Shown here one piece after another: positions 37,401-47,886 of a stretch of 64,000 nucleotides of DNA (position 1 is its first letter; each line of letters opens with the position of its first letter). This DNA is from Calvatia gigantea (taxonomy: Eukaryota; Basidiomycota; Agaricomycetes; Agaricales; Lycoperdaceae). Where the stretch lies: assembly GCA_025093985.1 (NCBI GenBank), contig JACAAK010000011.1:1426001-1490000 (forward strand), in the 5' to 3' direction. Under the pieces are notes generated by a model that had not been told where the DNA came from, made no database searches, and was given only the letters and a program-made list of their open reading frames with translations. The translations under genes were made by a program, and so were the position numbers.

Positions 37401-38823
37401 GACCTACGTGATCAAGTTCAGACCTGAAGGAGAAGTACTCCAATACAAGGCTCGTCTCGTTGCCCAAGGTTTCAATCAGATCCCTGGTCTCGAATATGAC
37501 GATACTTTCTCTCCTACCACTCGTCTGGAGTCAATCAAGCTCATCCTTCACCTATCCGCTACCCTTGGTTGGGAACGTGCTCAAGATGATGTCACTGGTG
37601 CTTTCTTACACAGCAACCTCGACTGTATCATCTACATGAAGCAACCACCTGGCTTTGAAGATGGTACCAACAGGGCGCTACTACTCATCCGAAGTCTGTA
37701 TGGACTCAAACAAGCTGCCCGTCTCTGGTACAAGTACATGGTTGAGCGTCTTACATCTATCCACTTCAAACAGCTCCACACCGATAATGCGGTATTCTAT
37801 CGCAAGCTGGAGTCTGGTACTACCATCATTGCCATCCATGTCGACAACATGTTCAGTACTTCATGCTCACAGGATGAACTCAAGCATGTTCACTCCCAAC
37901 TTCACAAGCTCTTCGACATGAAGGAGGAGGATCCAAATTGGCTCATGGGATTTCTTCTCATTGAGGACCGTCTAGCTCGAACCATTTCCATCTCTCATCA
38001 CCAGTACATCGATACCACTCTCAAGCGATTTCGTATGCAGAACTGCCATCCTACATTGCTCCCACTCGATCCTGGCTGTAAACTCTCTAAGGCTGATGGA
38101 CCTCAGACCAAGGAAGAGAAACAGCAAATGGCCAAGACTCCCTATCGTGAACTTGTAGGAGCTCTCACCTGGATATCACTCATCTCTCGCCCAGACATTG
38201 GATTTGCTGCTCGCTTCCTTGCTCAATTCAACTCCAACCCTGGACCAAAGCACTGGAAGGCTGCCCAGCATGTACTCCAATACCTCGCTGGTACTCGTGA
38301 TATTGTCCAAGTCTTGGGAGGAAAATCCAAGGATAATCGTCACCTGACCCTTACTGGCTATTCTGATGCATCTGGAGCTGAGGACCCTGATGATCGTCGA
38401 GCTGTCACTGGTTGTGTCTTTCAGATGGGTGATAAATCTATTATCACTGTCAGTAAGAAACAGCCTACAGTTGGGGACTCATCAACTGAGAGGGAATACA
38501 TGGCTGGAGCTTACACTGTCAAGTATGGATTATGGTTGGTTCAACTTCTAGCTGAACTGGAGATGCCCGTTTCACTTCCCATCACTGTCTATATGGATTG
38601 CACCAGCAGTATCGATCTCACCAAGGACTCTCGTTTTCATGGAAGGACCAAGCACATAGACATCAAACATCATTTTATTTGTGAACGTGTTTCTGATGGG
38701 ACCTTTACTATCTGTTATTTATCTACCAAGGAAATGACTGCCGATATTCTCACTAAGGCTCTTAAGGAGCCAGACTTCATTCATTTACGTTCTAAACTAG
38801 GTCTCCACATACCTTCAGTCTAA
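34482..38823 (+). pseudogene. Outer copia gag-pol, second part (four stops)
   Basis: Continues gag from 27677. Gag has YKIWVQQMRTQF and a zinc knuckle CTNCKISGHDWKDC (about 35208-35250). Protease is ILDSGATAHIC near 35460. Then HRRLGHL, and integrase with HADLQGPF, VVDDFSRMGWK, RSDRGGEF and QQNGVAEQFNRTTHEHA. Reverse transcriptase has RLVAQGFNQIPGLEYDDTFS and, where YVDD is expected, HVDN near 37845; RNase H has GYSDASGAEDPDDRRAVTG and SSTEREYMAG. All parts share one frame with stops at 34834 (TAG), 35932, 36619 and 37015 (all TGA). The TGAs sit where arginine is expected, and the TAG where CAG fits. Confidence 0.9.
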
Positions 38824-38830
38824 GGGGGTG

Positions 38831-39103
38831 TGTTGGAATATAGGTAGACTTCTGTTATCTTTTTCTTACAGTAGATAATCACTTCGCTATCACGTGACAT
38901 CACACTCATTCGCTGGCCTCATACCTTGCACACCCTCAGTCTCGTTCCACGTCGACTGAGGGTAAGCAAACCATCGTTCTCCATTGTACACACTAGCTAA
39001 CTCATTCCGTAGTTTATCCTAGGTAATTACACAATCTAATATAGTCTCGTTCCACGTCGACTGAGGTTTATCCTAGCCCTGCGCGTCATATCTTTCCTTT
39101 ACA
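38831..39103 (+). repeat. 3' LTR of outer copia element
   Basis: About 273 bp, beginning TGTTGGAATATAGG directly after the purine tract AAGGGGGTG (38822-38830) and ending CTTTACA; the final CA could instead belong to the flank. It contains a perfect 9-bp inverted repeat (38933-38941 and 38954-38962), and the loop plus right arm recurs near 39045-39066. Confidence 0.85.
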
Positions 39104-39593
39104 TGGCGACATCTGCGAGTTCTAAGAAGATATCGGCAATATCGAGGTGTTTGAATACCTCTAGAGCGAGGTCAACACGGCTCTGAAGACTGTGAACTCG
39201 GTTTTGTTCACTGGGTGTGAGGGTGGATAATTCTAATGCACGGAAGATGGCGGGGATGTGCTGGCTTGTAGAGGATGATGCGTTGGCGAACCCAGCGTAC
39301 ATGTCTGCGAAGGTGATACAGGTGGTGGCGAGGGTGATATGACGGTTTACTGCGAGTTGTTTGTTCTGGGCTGTGATTGTTTCTACTTCGTCGTTTGTGG
39401 CTTTGTTGACATCCTTGAGGAGGGCCTCGAGGAGTCCTTGTGCAGGGGACGGGGTGGTTGTGAGGTTATAATGGGTTCCTTGGGGTGCGGGCACATGGCT
39501 GTTGCCTGGTTCTGGGAGGGGGACTGAGGAGATCGTGGTTGGGTTGGGGTGGATGAGGGAGTTGATAGAGATGTGGTTGGCTTGGGAGGACAT
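39104..39593 (-). pseudogene. Third ORF of gypsy element A, truncated
   Basis: Starts at an ATG 6 nt after the pol stop and is open for about 163 codons until the copia LTR cuts it at LELADVAM. It aligns with the third ORFs of elements B and C over its whole length (shared PAQGLLEALLKDVNKAT, FADMYAGF, STSQHIPAIFRAL). It is Pro-rich at the N-terminus and then mainly helical. I see no signal peptide, membrane span, zinc finger or known domain. The function is unknown. Confidence 0.7.
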
Positions 39594-39599
39594 GTTTGG

Positions 39600-42500
39600 C
39601 TAGTATTTCTGTTTGGGGGCTGACTTGGCTGATGGTTTTCTGGATTTCTTGCCCCTCTTTTTATGGGTATCCTCCAGATGCCTTTTGTGGTATTCCGCTA
39701 TTGCGTCTCGGGCGTTTTGCAAATTTGACTCCGCTGTCCATGTATCTTCTTCGTTGCTGTATCCTTTCCAGTGTATAAGGAATTGATATCCCCTTCCTTT
39801 TCATCGTTTCCCTCGGACTTCTTCTACTTTGTACTCCTCTTCGTTGTTAATGATCATTGGTTCGGGCGCTGGTGCTTCCTTCTGGATGTGGAATGATGCT
39901 TTCTGTGTTGGGGTTAACAGTTGTTCGTTGAATACGTCGTGGATGGCCCATCCTTCTGGTATCGCTAGCCGATATGCCGCTTCTCCTATTTTCTCCCTAA
40001 TTCGGAAAGGTCCATACCTTTTTTGGCCTAGCTTCTTCGATGGCTGATTGGTATGGATGTTGATGTTCTCTAACCATACTTCATTGTTGATCTGGTATGT
40101 CCTCATGTTCATTTTGCTGTTATCATGTGTCTGTTTCATCTTTTCTTGATATGATCGTAGTGTGGAAGTGGCGTTATTCCTTGCATTTTGGAGCTGTTTT
40201 AGGAACTCCGTACTGCTAGGGTTGTTCGTCATTCCGTTTTCCTTTCCTTTCCAGGGGTGTCTGCCGTAGTTTAGGTAGAATGGTGTCGCCTGTGTGCCAC
40301 TGTGTTTCTTGTCGTTGTATTGGAATTTGGCCATAGGTAGCCATTTTGTCCAGTCATTTTGGTCGTAGTTGCAGTATATCCTCAAGTATGTTTCGACTTC
40401 CCTGTTGATCCTTTCTGTTTGTCCATCGGTTTGTGGGTGGTAGGCTGTTGACAGGTTTCGTTCTATCCCTAGTCCTTTAAATAGTTCGCCGGTGAATTCG
40501 GATGCAAACTGTGGTCCTCGGTCACTAAGGACTTTCCTCGGAATTCCGTGTAGCTTCCATATTTCGTCCCGGTAGTGCTGTGCTAGTTCCTTTGAGGAAA
40601 CATCCATTCTTGTCACTATGAGTTGTATCATTTTTGAGAATCGATCGACAATGACTAGAATGGCGTCTTTTCCTTCTGATTCGGGTAGTGGCCCAATGAG
40701 GTCGATACTCACTTCTTCCCATGGACTGTTGGGGATGGGAAGTGGGTGTAGAGGTGTCTTCAGAGGTGTCTTGCATGGTTTGTTCCGTTGGCAGCTCTGG
40801 CAACCTCTGATGTACTTTTGAGCGTCCGTTCGGATTGCCGGCCACCAGTAATCTCTGGTTACCAGCTCGATCATTCGGTGTTGTCCTGGGTGTCCTGCAT
40901 CAGGGGCATCATGGTATTGGTGTAGTATTTCCTCTCTGAGTGCTGGTTCGGGTGGCACATACATGCTGGTATTTTTGTAGATTATTCCGTCGTATTTGGT
41001 GATGTCAGGGTCTTGGTCGCGTATTTTTTTGGTGATAGCCGTTTCTCTTCTTTTGTTCGCCTTGATTCGTTCTTTGAAGGTTGGTTCCATGAATAGTTCG
41101 GCGCAGAGTAGGATGGTCCCTTCCCATGGTTCGTTGTTGCTTTTGCTCATCCACCAGGCATCTCGGATCATGGTGACTAGTTTTTCTTCTTCTTGGTCTA
41201 GTTCTTGGTAGATTCTGGAGAGGAGGTCCGCTTTTGTATTCGTTTTCCCTGGTATGTGGCGCAATATGAAATCGTAATCTTGTAGCCGTAGGTACCATCT
41301 TGCTTGTCGGCTGTTTAGTTTTTGAGGTTCCCTATAGTATTTCAGGTTCTCGTGGTCAGTCCAGATTTCGAATTTCTCTTCTGTGTCCAGTAGGTAATGT
41401 CGCCATTCTTTTAATGCGTGCATGATTGCCAGTAGCTCCTTGTCATAGATTTCGTAATTTCGTTCTGCCGGTGACAGTGTATGGGATGTGAATGCGATTG
41501 GGTGCCATTTCGAATTTTGTTCTTGTAAGAGTACTCCTCCTAACACGTAGTTCGATGCATCGACTTCTACTCGGAATTGACCTTCTCTTTGGGGTAGTGT
41601 TAGGGTGGGTTCTTCTGTGATTCGTTGTTTTAGTTCGTCAAACGCAGATTGTTGTTCTTCTCCCCATTCCCACTCTTCTGATCCTTTCAGTTTATTCAAT
41701 GGGGCCGCTATCTTGCTGAAGTTTTTTATAAATCGGCGGTAGTAGTTGGCGAAACCGAGGAATCTTTCTATTCCTTTTTTGTTGTGTGGTTGGGGCCATT
41801 CTCATACTGATTTTACTTTCTCGGCCTCCATTTCGATGCATCCGTGTCCTACTGTTACTCCTAGCATTGGGATTTCTTCGGTGTTGAAAATACATTTGGA
41901 TCGTTTGAAACATAGGTTGTGTTCGGCCGCTCTTTCCAGGAATCAGATCATTCGTTCTCGCAGTTGTTCCTTGGTGTCGCCTGGAATTGCGAAGTCGTCC
42001 ATGTAGTTTACTATATCTCCATTGCGTAATAGGTCTCGAAAGATACTCGCCATCATTCTTGAGAACGTTCCTGGCGAGTTGCTGAGACCGAAGAACATGA
42101 CTGTGGGTTTGAATAGTCCTTTGTTGGTTAGAAAGGCTGCTTTCCACTTGTTTCCTTCTTTGATGCGGACGTTGTTGTAGCCCCAAATGATGTCTAGTTT
42201 GTTGAAGTATTTGGCTTTTCCTAATTTGTCAATGACTTCTCCAATTCAAGGCAGCGGTGTTTTATCCTTGATGACTACGTTATTCAACTGTCGGTAATCT
42301 TGAATGAGTCGTTTTGAGCCATCCTTTTTCGGGATGAAAAAGGTGGGCACGGCGTATGGCGATTTTGATGGTCGTATTCATCCTGATTCGAGGTTTTCTT
42401 TAACAAATGTCTTGAGTTCGTCCTGTTCCTTGATCGTCATGTTGTACGTTCCTGCGTTGATTTCTTTGGGTGCGTCTTCTGTTAGGATTATCTCGTGGTC

Positions 42501-43135
42501 CCATTCCGTTCATTCAGGTAGTTTGTCGAATGTGGTTTTGTTGAATAGATGTGTGAATGGTCGGACGTAGTCTAGTAGGTCTGATGGCTCGGTGGGGTTG
42601 GGTTCTTCTTCTTCTTCCCATATGTCTTCAGTAGTGGCCATGCTTCGAATCTTGTCTGTTACCTGGATGTTCTGGTGCGGGAACCTGCAGTCTTTTGGGC
42701 ACCAATTGAACTTTATTTCTCCTGTTCGCCAGTTTACCTCTGGATTGTGTTTGGTGAGCCAGTCGTGTCCTAGGAATATCTCTGCTCTGTCTTGGAGTTG
42801 TACGACCGATGCTTCAATTGTTTCTTTGTGTCCTTCGATCTCCATCCATATAGTAGCTGTTTCTGTGACTTTTCCTCCTTGGTTTGTCATGCCATCTGCA
42901 TTAAGTACCGTGATTTCTTGTTTTAATTTTTCTGTGGGGATTTTTTCTTTGTCTACCAGTTTCTTGCTGATGCTACTGGTGGTGCATCCCGAGTCGACTA
43001 TAGTGTTCACTGTTATCCTTTTCGTTGGGGTTTGGATTTTTCCTTTTAGGTTTAGTTTGCGCTTTCGTTTCTGAGGAATCGTATAATATTCTTCTGATAT
43101 CCTAGATACAAGTTTCTTGACTCTCGAGGCAGCGC
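39600..43135 (-). pseudogene. Gypsy element A pol: PR-RT-RNase H-IN-chromodomain
   Basis: One frame with TGA stops at 39801, 41802, 41943, 42246, 42378 and 42510. Protease has IVDSGCTTSSIS near 43000. Reverse transcriptase has [44 protein letters not shown] and YMDDFAIPG near 42000. RNase H has FRVEVDASNYVLGGVL. Integrase has HPGQHRMIELVTRDYWWP and CQSCQRNKP, then IDLIGPLPESEGKDAILVIV, LSDRGPQFASEFTGEL and QTDGQTERINREVETYL. The chromodomain (GYQFLIHWKGYSNEEDTW) is at about 39745-39795, and a basic tail ends at a TAG at 39600-39602. A chromodomain usually steers integration to chromatin marks. Confidence 0.88.
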
Positions 43136-44278
43136 CTACTCAGAGTCTCCGGAAAAATCCTGGTGTTCCTCTGGCTTGGCTTCGTCTATTGCTCGGATCT
43201 GTACTTTCTTTGGTGCGGTGCATGCTTTGGCTATGTGTCCGATTTTGCCACAGTTGTAGCATGTTAATCCTTTGGGCTTTTTGCAGTCCTTGGACATGTG
43301 TCCGAATATCCCACAGTTATAGCACTTGGGTTCCCCTTTTGCATTGAACATGTGTCATCTGCTTCCTATTTCCATGGGTTCTCCCATTCCTCCATAGGTA
43401 GTTCCCGAGTTAGTTTTCTTATCTCCTCGGTATTCGGATGCCTCATATCCTTGTCCAACTGCTAATATGGCCTCCTTCCATTCTGGGTACGTGTCGGGTC
43501 GAGTGGCTGGAGGGTAGCCTGTGATGGTGTGGATAATATCTTGTCGGGCATTTTTCTGCAACAGGAACATGGTGTGTCGGTTGTCAGTTTTCGCCTTGTT
43601 TTTTAGTACTTCGAATTCGATGAGGTAGTCGGCCGTATTCCTATTTCCCTGTTTGAACTTTTCGATCTGCCATTCCGCCTTTGCATTCATGGCATCATCC
43701 GAAAAGGTTCATTTGAATTCTTCGGCAAAGACTTTCCAGTCTACGGAGTCTTCTCCTTCCAGAATTTGTGGTGCTTTCATTACTGTATATGCTCCCACTG
43801 TTCCTCCCCTTAGTCTAGCTAAGACTGCTATGGCTTTGTCGTCTGCCATGACGACTTTGTTGAATTTCATGAAGAGTGTCATGGCTCTCCACCAGTCGTC
43901 AAATTTGGTTCAGGTTCCATCAAAGAATCCTGGGTCGGGTACGAGTCCCTTTGCATTGGGTGTCGTGGTGGGTGCAGTGTTGTCCGACATTTCTGAGTCT
44001 CCTGATTCTGATTCTGTTTCAGTGTTTTGGTTCTCTGGTTGTCCTAGCTGTTCTTCAGCTATGTCGAGTTCGTTGAAGAGTTCTGATATGACTGCTTCTA
44101 CTCCTGTTGGGTTTACTTCTTGTGTGATGTCTCCGGGTTCGTTGTTTGTTACAACCATTGCAGGTACTTCGGGGTTCTCTGCTTCTTCGTCTGATGAGTC
44201 GGTTTCACTGTCTGTTTCGAGCTCATTGTCAGTGACTTCAAGCTGGGGTTCTCTGTATTCGTCGGGGTTTGAGCTCAT
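43136..44278 (-). pseudogene. Gypsy element A gag
   Basis: The ATG at 44278 opens an acidic N-terminal part (EVTDNELETDSETDSSDEEA), then the capsid-like region with TKFDDWWRAMTLFMKFNKVV and WQIEKFKQGNRNTADYLIEF, then two zinc knuckles, CYNCGIFGHMSKDC and CYNCGKIGHIAKAC. Premature TGA stops are at 43910, 43709 and 43355; the natural end is a TAG at 43136. Pol lies in the -1 frame relative to gag and opens just past the gag stop. Confidence 0.85.
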
Positions 44279-44342
44279 ATAATTGCTCCCAGGTTCGTCG
44301 TGGTTCGAGTCTTTTCCAACTCTGTTTCTTGCAAGGTGAGGT

Positions 44343-44358
44343 GGTGACGCTTAACCAA
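44343..44358 (-). other. Primer-binding site of gypsy element A
   Basis: The minus strand reads TGGTTAAGCGTCACC two bases inside the 5' LTR. It could pair with a tRNA 3' end (it starts TGG). It could also pair with the element's own LTR, which carries the complement of TTGGTTAAGC in its transcribed part. Confidence 0.45.
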
Positions 44359-44359
44359 A

Positions 44360-44666
44360 TGTTATGACCTTAGTCGGTTTAGACCTTAGGTTGCAGCTCT
44401 GGCTAAGTCTTGAGGGCGAGTAAGGGAAAGAGAACAGAAGTTGGTTAAGCATACCGAATACAACAGGGTGGATGTACGCTTAAGTATGTCTAGGGTCATC
44501 CGGTTGAGCGGATGGAGTAACTACATGAAACGTCCGGTTAGAGCGTAGTAGTTGGTACAAGTCATATCTTGGAGAACGCTGGACTAGAATAGACGAAACA
44601 GGTACGCGGATAGTTGGAAATGCAGAATAGTACGGAACTCATTATGATTGGTGGAAACTCATAACA
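44360..44666 (-). repeat. 5' LTR of gypsy element A
   Basis: 307 bp, TGTTATGACCTTAG...ACTCATAACA on the plus strand. Same family as the LTRs at 52059, 52456 and 55954. Confidence 0.85.
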
Positions 44667-44941
44667 CTGCTACAGGTTAATTGGTAATCTATGGAGTCAT
44701 AGGGATGAGTAAAAAAAGTGGTACAAGTCATAAAGAAGATAGAGACAAGTAAATAGAAGTCTGATGAAGGTGGAACAGAAACATGATTCTGTATGAATCA
44801 TAAGAAGCAAAAAATAGAAGTACATATGGTAATAAATAAAGAACAGACTGGGGTATAGGAAAGGAAAGAAAAAAAGAAAGTTTAAGAAAGGAAGTTAATA
44901 TGTTAGTAAGGAGAGTCCAGGAGTGTGGTAAGTTCGTAACA
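44667..44941 (-). mobile_element. Fragment of an element-D-type LTR
   Basis: Matches about 59448-59723 of the element D LTR ('ggttaattggtaatct', 'catgattc.g.atgaatcataagaagc', ending 'gtaacA'). Its left part is missing where element A begins, so element A probably inserted into it. Confidence 0.75.
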
Positions 44942-45179
44942 GTTAGTATAGTTTGCTGAAACCATAGAATACAATGCATAGTTGTTATAAACCATGTGTT
45001 TTATTACTATGGTAAACTGAACCCAACTTGGAGGTAAGTATAATGTGACCAGTGTCACAGATTTCCCATGCTTCTGGCCAGTCTGTATAGTCCTGTGATA
45101 CTATGCATTTTCTGTATACTATTTGTATATAATCTACTTAAAGTTTTCATGTATCAGCCATAGTTTGAATATATCTCAA

Positions 45180-47075
45180 CTTCCTCCAGTTCTAGACAGA
45201 AAGGAAAACCTTGAGGTACAATACAGCATGACTCTGTGACATGTAGCTGATTGACTTCCAAATTCAGTGGAGAGCACTATTACCACATTTGGTGGCACTT
45301 GAGTTTATCTTTGCCAACTGTGGATACACTGATGAGTACAATGAAAGGAACCATGCATGGTCACATTTTGTATAGTTTGAGGCATGGAAGTTATCTATCA
45401 AAAACTTGGTATTGGTGAAGAATTCCAGCTTGTGAAGCATGCAGTAGGGACCCAATGAACATGCAAAGTCATAGATTACATGCTCCAGGGCTTATGGCCA
45501 TTGTATGACCATGGCAGAGAACACATCATTCCATCCTTCACTTTTAGGGATGTAGTGAAACCCATAGCAAATAACATGGGTGTACCATGCAGCCATGATA
45601 CCACTGGTAAGTCGATCTTTTCCATAATCACTATAATACTTTGAACATTTACCACCTTGGTTGCTAGGCTCTTGCTTATGCTTCAGGTTTGAATACTTTG
45701 GTCGGGAATGGATTTGTGAGAAACTGTAAAAGGTACTAGTCTTATTGAACTTTGTAAGTCATGATCATCATTGATGAGCCTTTGTTACTGACTTGTTGCC
45801 AATTATCGTTTCCTGCCATTCCCTCTGAATCCATCTCAAGTTTTGCACCATAATCAATAAGATGTTTGAGTACTTCTCAGGCACAATCATGGATCCATCA
45901 TGCCAGTTGCAATGTCAGCAGTGGATATGTCCCCTCTTTCAACTGTTTGGCTTTCAAGATTTGATAAAGAATTGGGATTGAGATAAGGCATGATGCATTA
46001 AACAGCATGGGATTGAGTAGAAAGTCATTGAGGGTGGTCATGTCATTGCATGTCCCAAGGTGCAGTACCGTGTCATCAGAAGCAATCTGACTTGATATTT
46101 AGTACAGGTACATTGATCTATTAGAAACCTACTTGTCAAAATAGCTCAAAATAGGTGGGTGCTGGACTGGTCAACCCATACTGCAACCCTAGCTTTTGAG
46201 TGAACACTGTGCCTAGACCAATGTTGATCTGTTTCAACTTGTGTTCAGCTGATTTCAAGATTTCAATGTGATTGCATTTGAGCATCACACCATTGGATTT
46301 AATGATGTCTGCATTGGGCTCTGGACTTTTGGATTGTGTTGTTAGGTGAGTATGACTTGCTAATGCTTTTAAGATGAGCCTGCAAGTTTTGCAATCTGGG
46401 ATTAGTTGTTGCATGGGGTAGTAACCGACATTATCACAAATTATGGAGGTGGTGGAAGTGGTTGTAGGCAGCTAAAGAGAAGGCAAGAGCTTTTTCTTAC
46501 TGAATGCCACCATTATACTGTCCCAAATGATATCTTTGGGATTAGGCCCACAGATTGTGCACGTCATATCATTATTGAAGACTTGCAGCCAAATGAATGC
46601 AAACTACATGGATTGAAACAGACTGACGGACATGAATGGGTGGTTGGACTGGTATGTTTCATATCAGGCATTAATAACCAATATCCAGGCTGTGAATGGC
46701 ATTTTGGACATGGAGAATGCACTTGTATACTCATTCAACAGCTCATGCATGAACATGGTGTGATTGTTCCAGTTGAAGAGCCCATGTTCTCATACATCAG
46801 GTCTGACATACTGTTGTCTTTGTGGATCACAAGCTAGACACTGCTGTAACTCAACTTCAGTGTCTACTGCTTTTAGCAAACTGTATATGATGTATGATAC
46901 ACATGTCATTGGTTGAGTTGGATTGAATTTCACACTGCATGTGCACTGTGAGTGTGAGTCTTCAAGTTTAATGATTCCAAGATTCCCCTCCAAGGACTGA
47001 GGATAGCTGTCGAGAACTGGATCACTTTGGAGGGAACACCACTGGGGAGGCATAATGGGATGGTGAGATATAGAG
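45180..47075 (-). pseudogene. KDZ-type transposase-associated gene, decayed
   Basis: The minus strand shows scattered exons of the large Cys-cluster/KDZ transposase proteins typical of agarics. In order: LQQCLACDPQRQQYVRPD, GLFNWNNHTMFMHELLNEYT, SAFSMSKMPFTAWI (about 46690-46850), CTICGPNPKDIIWD (about 46540-46590), LLPSL, then YPMQQLIPDCKTC, GIMAAWYTHVICYGFHYIP (about 45534-45607), YDFACSLGPYCMLHKLEFF, FLIDNFHASNYTKCDHAW and WKSISYMSQSHAVLYLKVF. Stops interrupt it (DV*EHGLF, QWP*ALEH, SALH*IWKS). The 5' part is cut by the solo LTR at 47080. The plus-strand 143-codon frame at 46406-46837 is antisense to it. The family match is by memory of conserved phrases. Confidence 0.7.
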
Positions 47076-47079
47076 GTGT

Positions 47080-47882
47080 TGTGGAGATCGGACGGCACCT
47101 GACACTGAAAAGTGTCATGTACGCGTACTCCTCCCACTACTCCACTTCACTGATGACACCTTTCACTTCCGAGAATGATGACCAAGACACTGACCCCGAA
47201 AATCCCATTTCTGAGCCATCTAGAAGTCCGGATCATACATGATTTCCTAATTCGGAAGTCCCGACCATGGAAGCTCCAACCTCTGAACTCCACCTTGCCC
47301 GCCTGTACTTCTCATTTCCGACTCTAAAAAACTTACGGACCGCTTTTCTATTCACTTATTATACTCTTTCTACATTCCTCATATGTAATTTAGAACCTCA
47401 TAGAATGAGCTTCCGGCCCGTTTTCATCCCCGCTAGTATGTTTTTCTTTGTTCTCTCTCTAAAATTTACATTCTACTCTTTGTAATTCGGGCGCACAGCC
47501 CACCATTCTCCTCTATAAAAACCTGTATACTTTGTTGTAGTCAGGTAGCTATGAATTAGCCAAGTTTCGACTCGAAGTCTCTGTCTCTAGCCTATTTCTC
47601 TAATCTATCTCTCTTTCTCTCTTCTCTCTCTCGTCTCGACACCGAATCACCACGCAATCATAAACGCCGCCTTCCAAACGTTCAGTAATTGCTCTTGACA
47701 CCTTTCCGGACCCTTCTCTTATCATTCCGAGCCTTCAGAACAGATTTATTCTCCATTCCGTTGTCTCATCATTTTCGTGATCTCCACTCCTACCTGCCCT
47801 TTCTAACACAATCCCTTTGGTCAAGAACAATGTCGGACGGATGCCGACGTGCTCATGCACCTAGCCATAATCTCCCTCTTCA
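47080..47882 (+). mobile_element. Solo LTR with 4-bp target duplication GTGT
   Basis: 803 bp, TGTGGAGATCGG...CCCTCTTCA, flanked by GTGT at 47076-47079 and 47883-47886. The TATA box TATAAAAA is at 47514-47521, with a CT-rich leader after it. It is the inverted partner of 21103-21891. A palindrome TGACACT-GAAA-AGTGTCA sits about 20 bp inside. Confidence 0.88.
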
Positions 47883-47886
47883 GTGT

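Larger units (their letters stand above)
27192..39103 (+). mobile_element. Outer copia element, split by a nested copia element
   Basis: Plus-strand copia element: truncated 5' LTR (27192-27289), primer site, gag start at 27467, interruption by the 6.8-kb nested element, rest of gag-pol to 38823, and 3' LTR to about 39103. Excluding the insert and its duplicated 5 bp, it is about 5.1 kb. It has four premature stops and an altered reverse transcriptase site, so it is inactive. Confidence 0.85.
39104..44666 (-). mobile_element. Gypsy element A (chromovirus type)
   Basis: Minus-strand Ty3/gypsy element: 5' LTR on the right, then gag, pol with chromodomain, and a third ORF cut by the outer copia element's 3' end. 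The 3' LTR is missing. At least nine premature TGA stops in gag and pol make it inactive. Confidence 0.85.

Noticed and set aside
41692..42186. 164-codon minus-strand basic ORF
   Set aside because: It is a wrong-frame reading of the reverse transcriptase, whose true frame gives YMDDFAIPG.
39600..44278. TGA read as an amino acid in gypsy element A
   Set aside because: The stops vary in position between copies and fit CGA-to-TGA decay; host genes in the window use TGA as a normal stop (GH5, GH1).
46406..46837. 143-codon plus-strand ORF as a new gene
   Set aside because: The minus strand of the same stretch carries conserved KDZ-family phrases in the right order, so the plus frame is a shadow.
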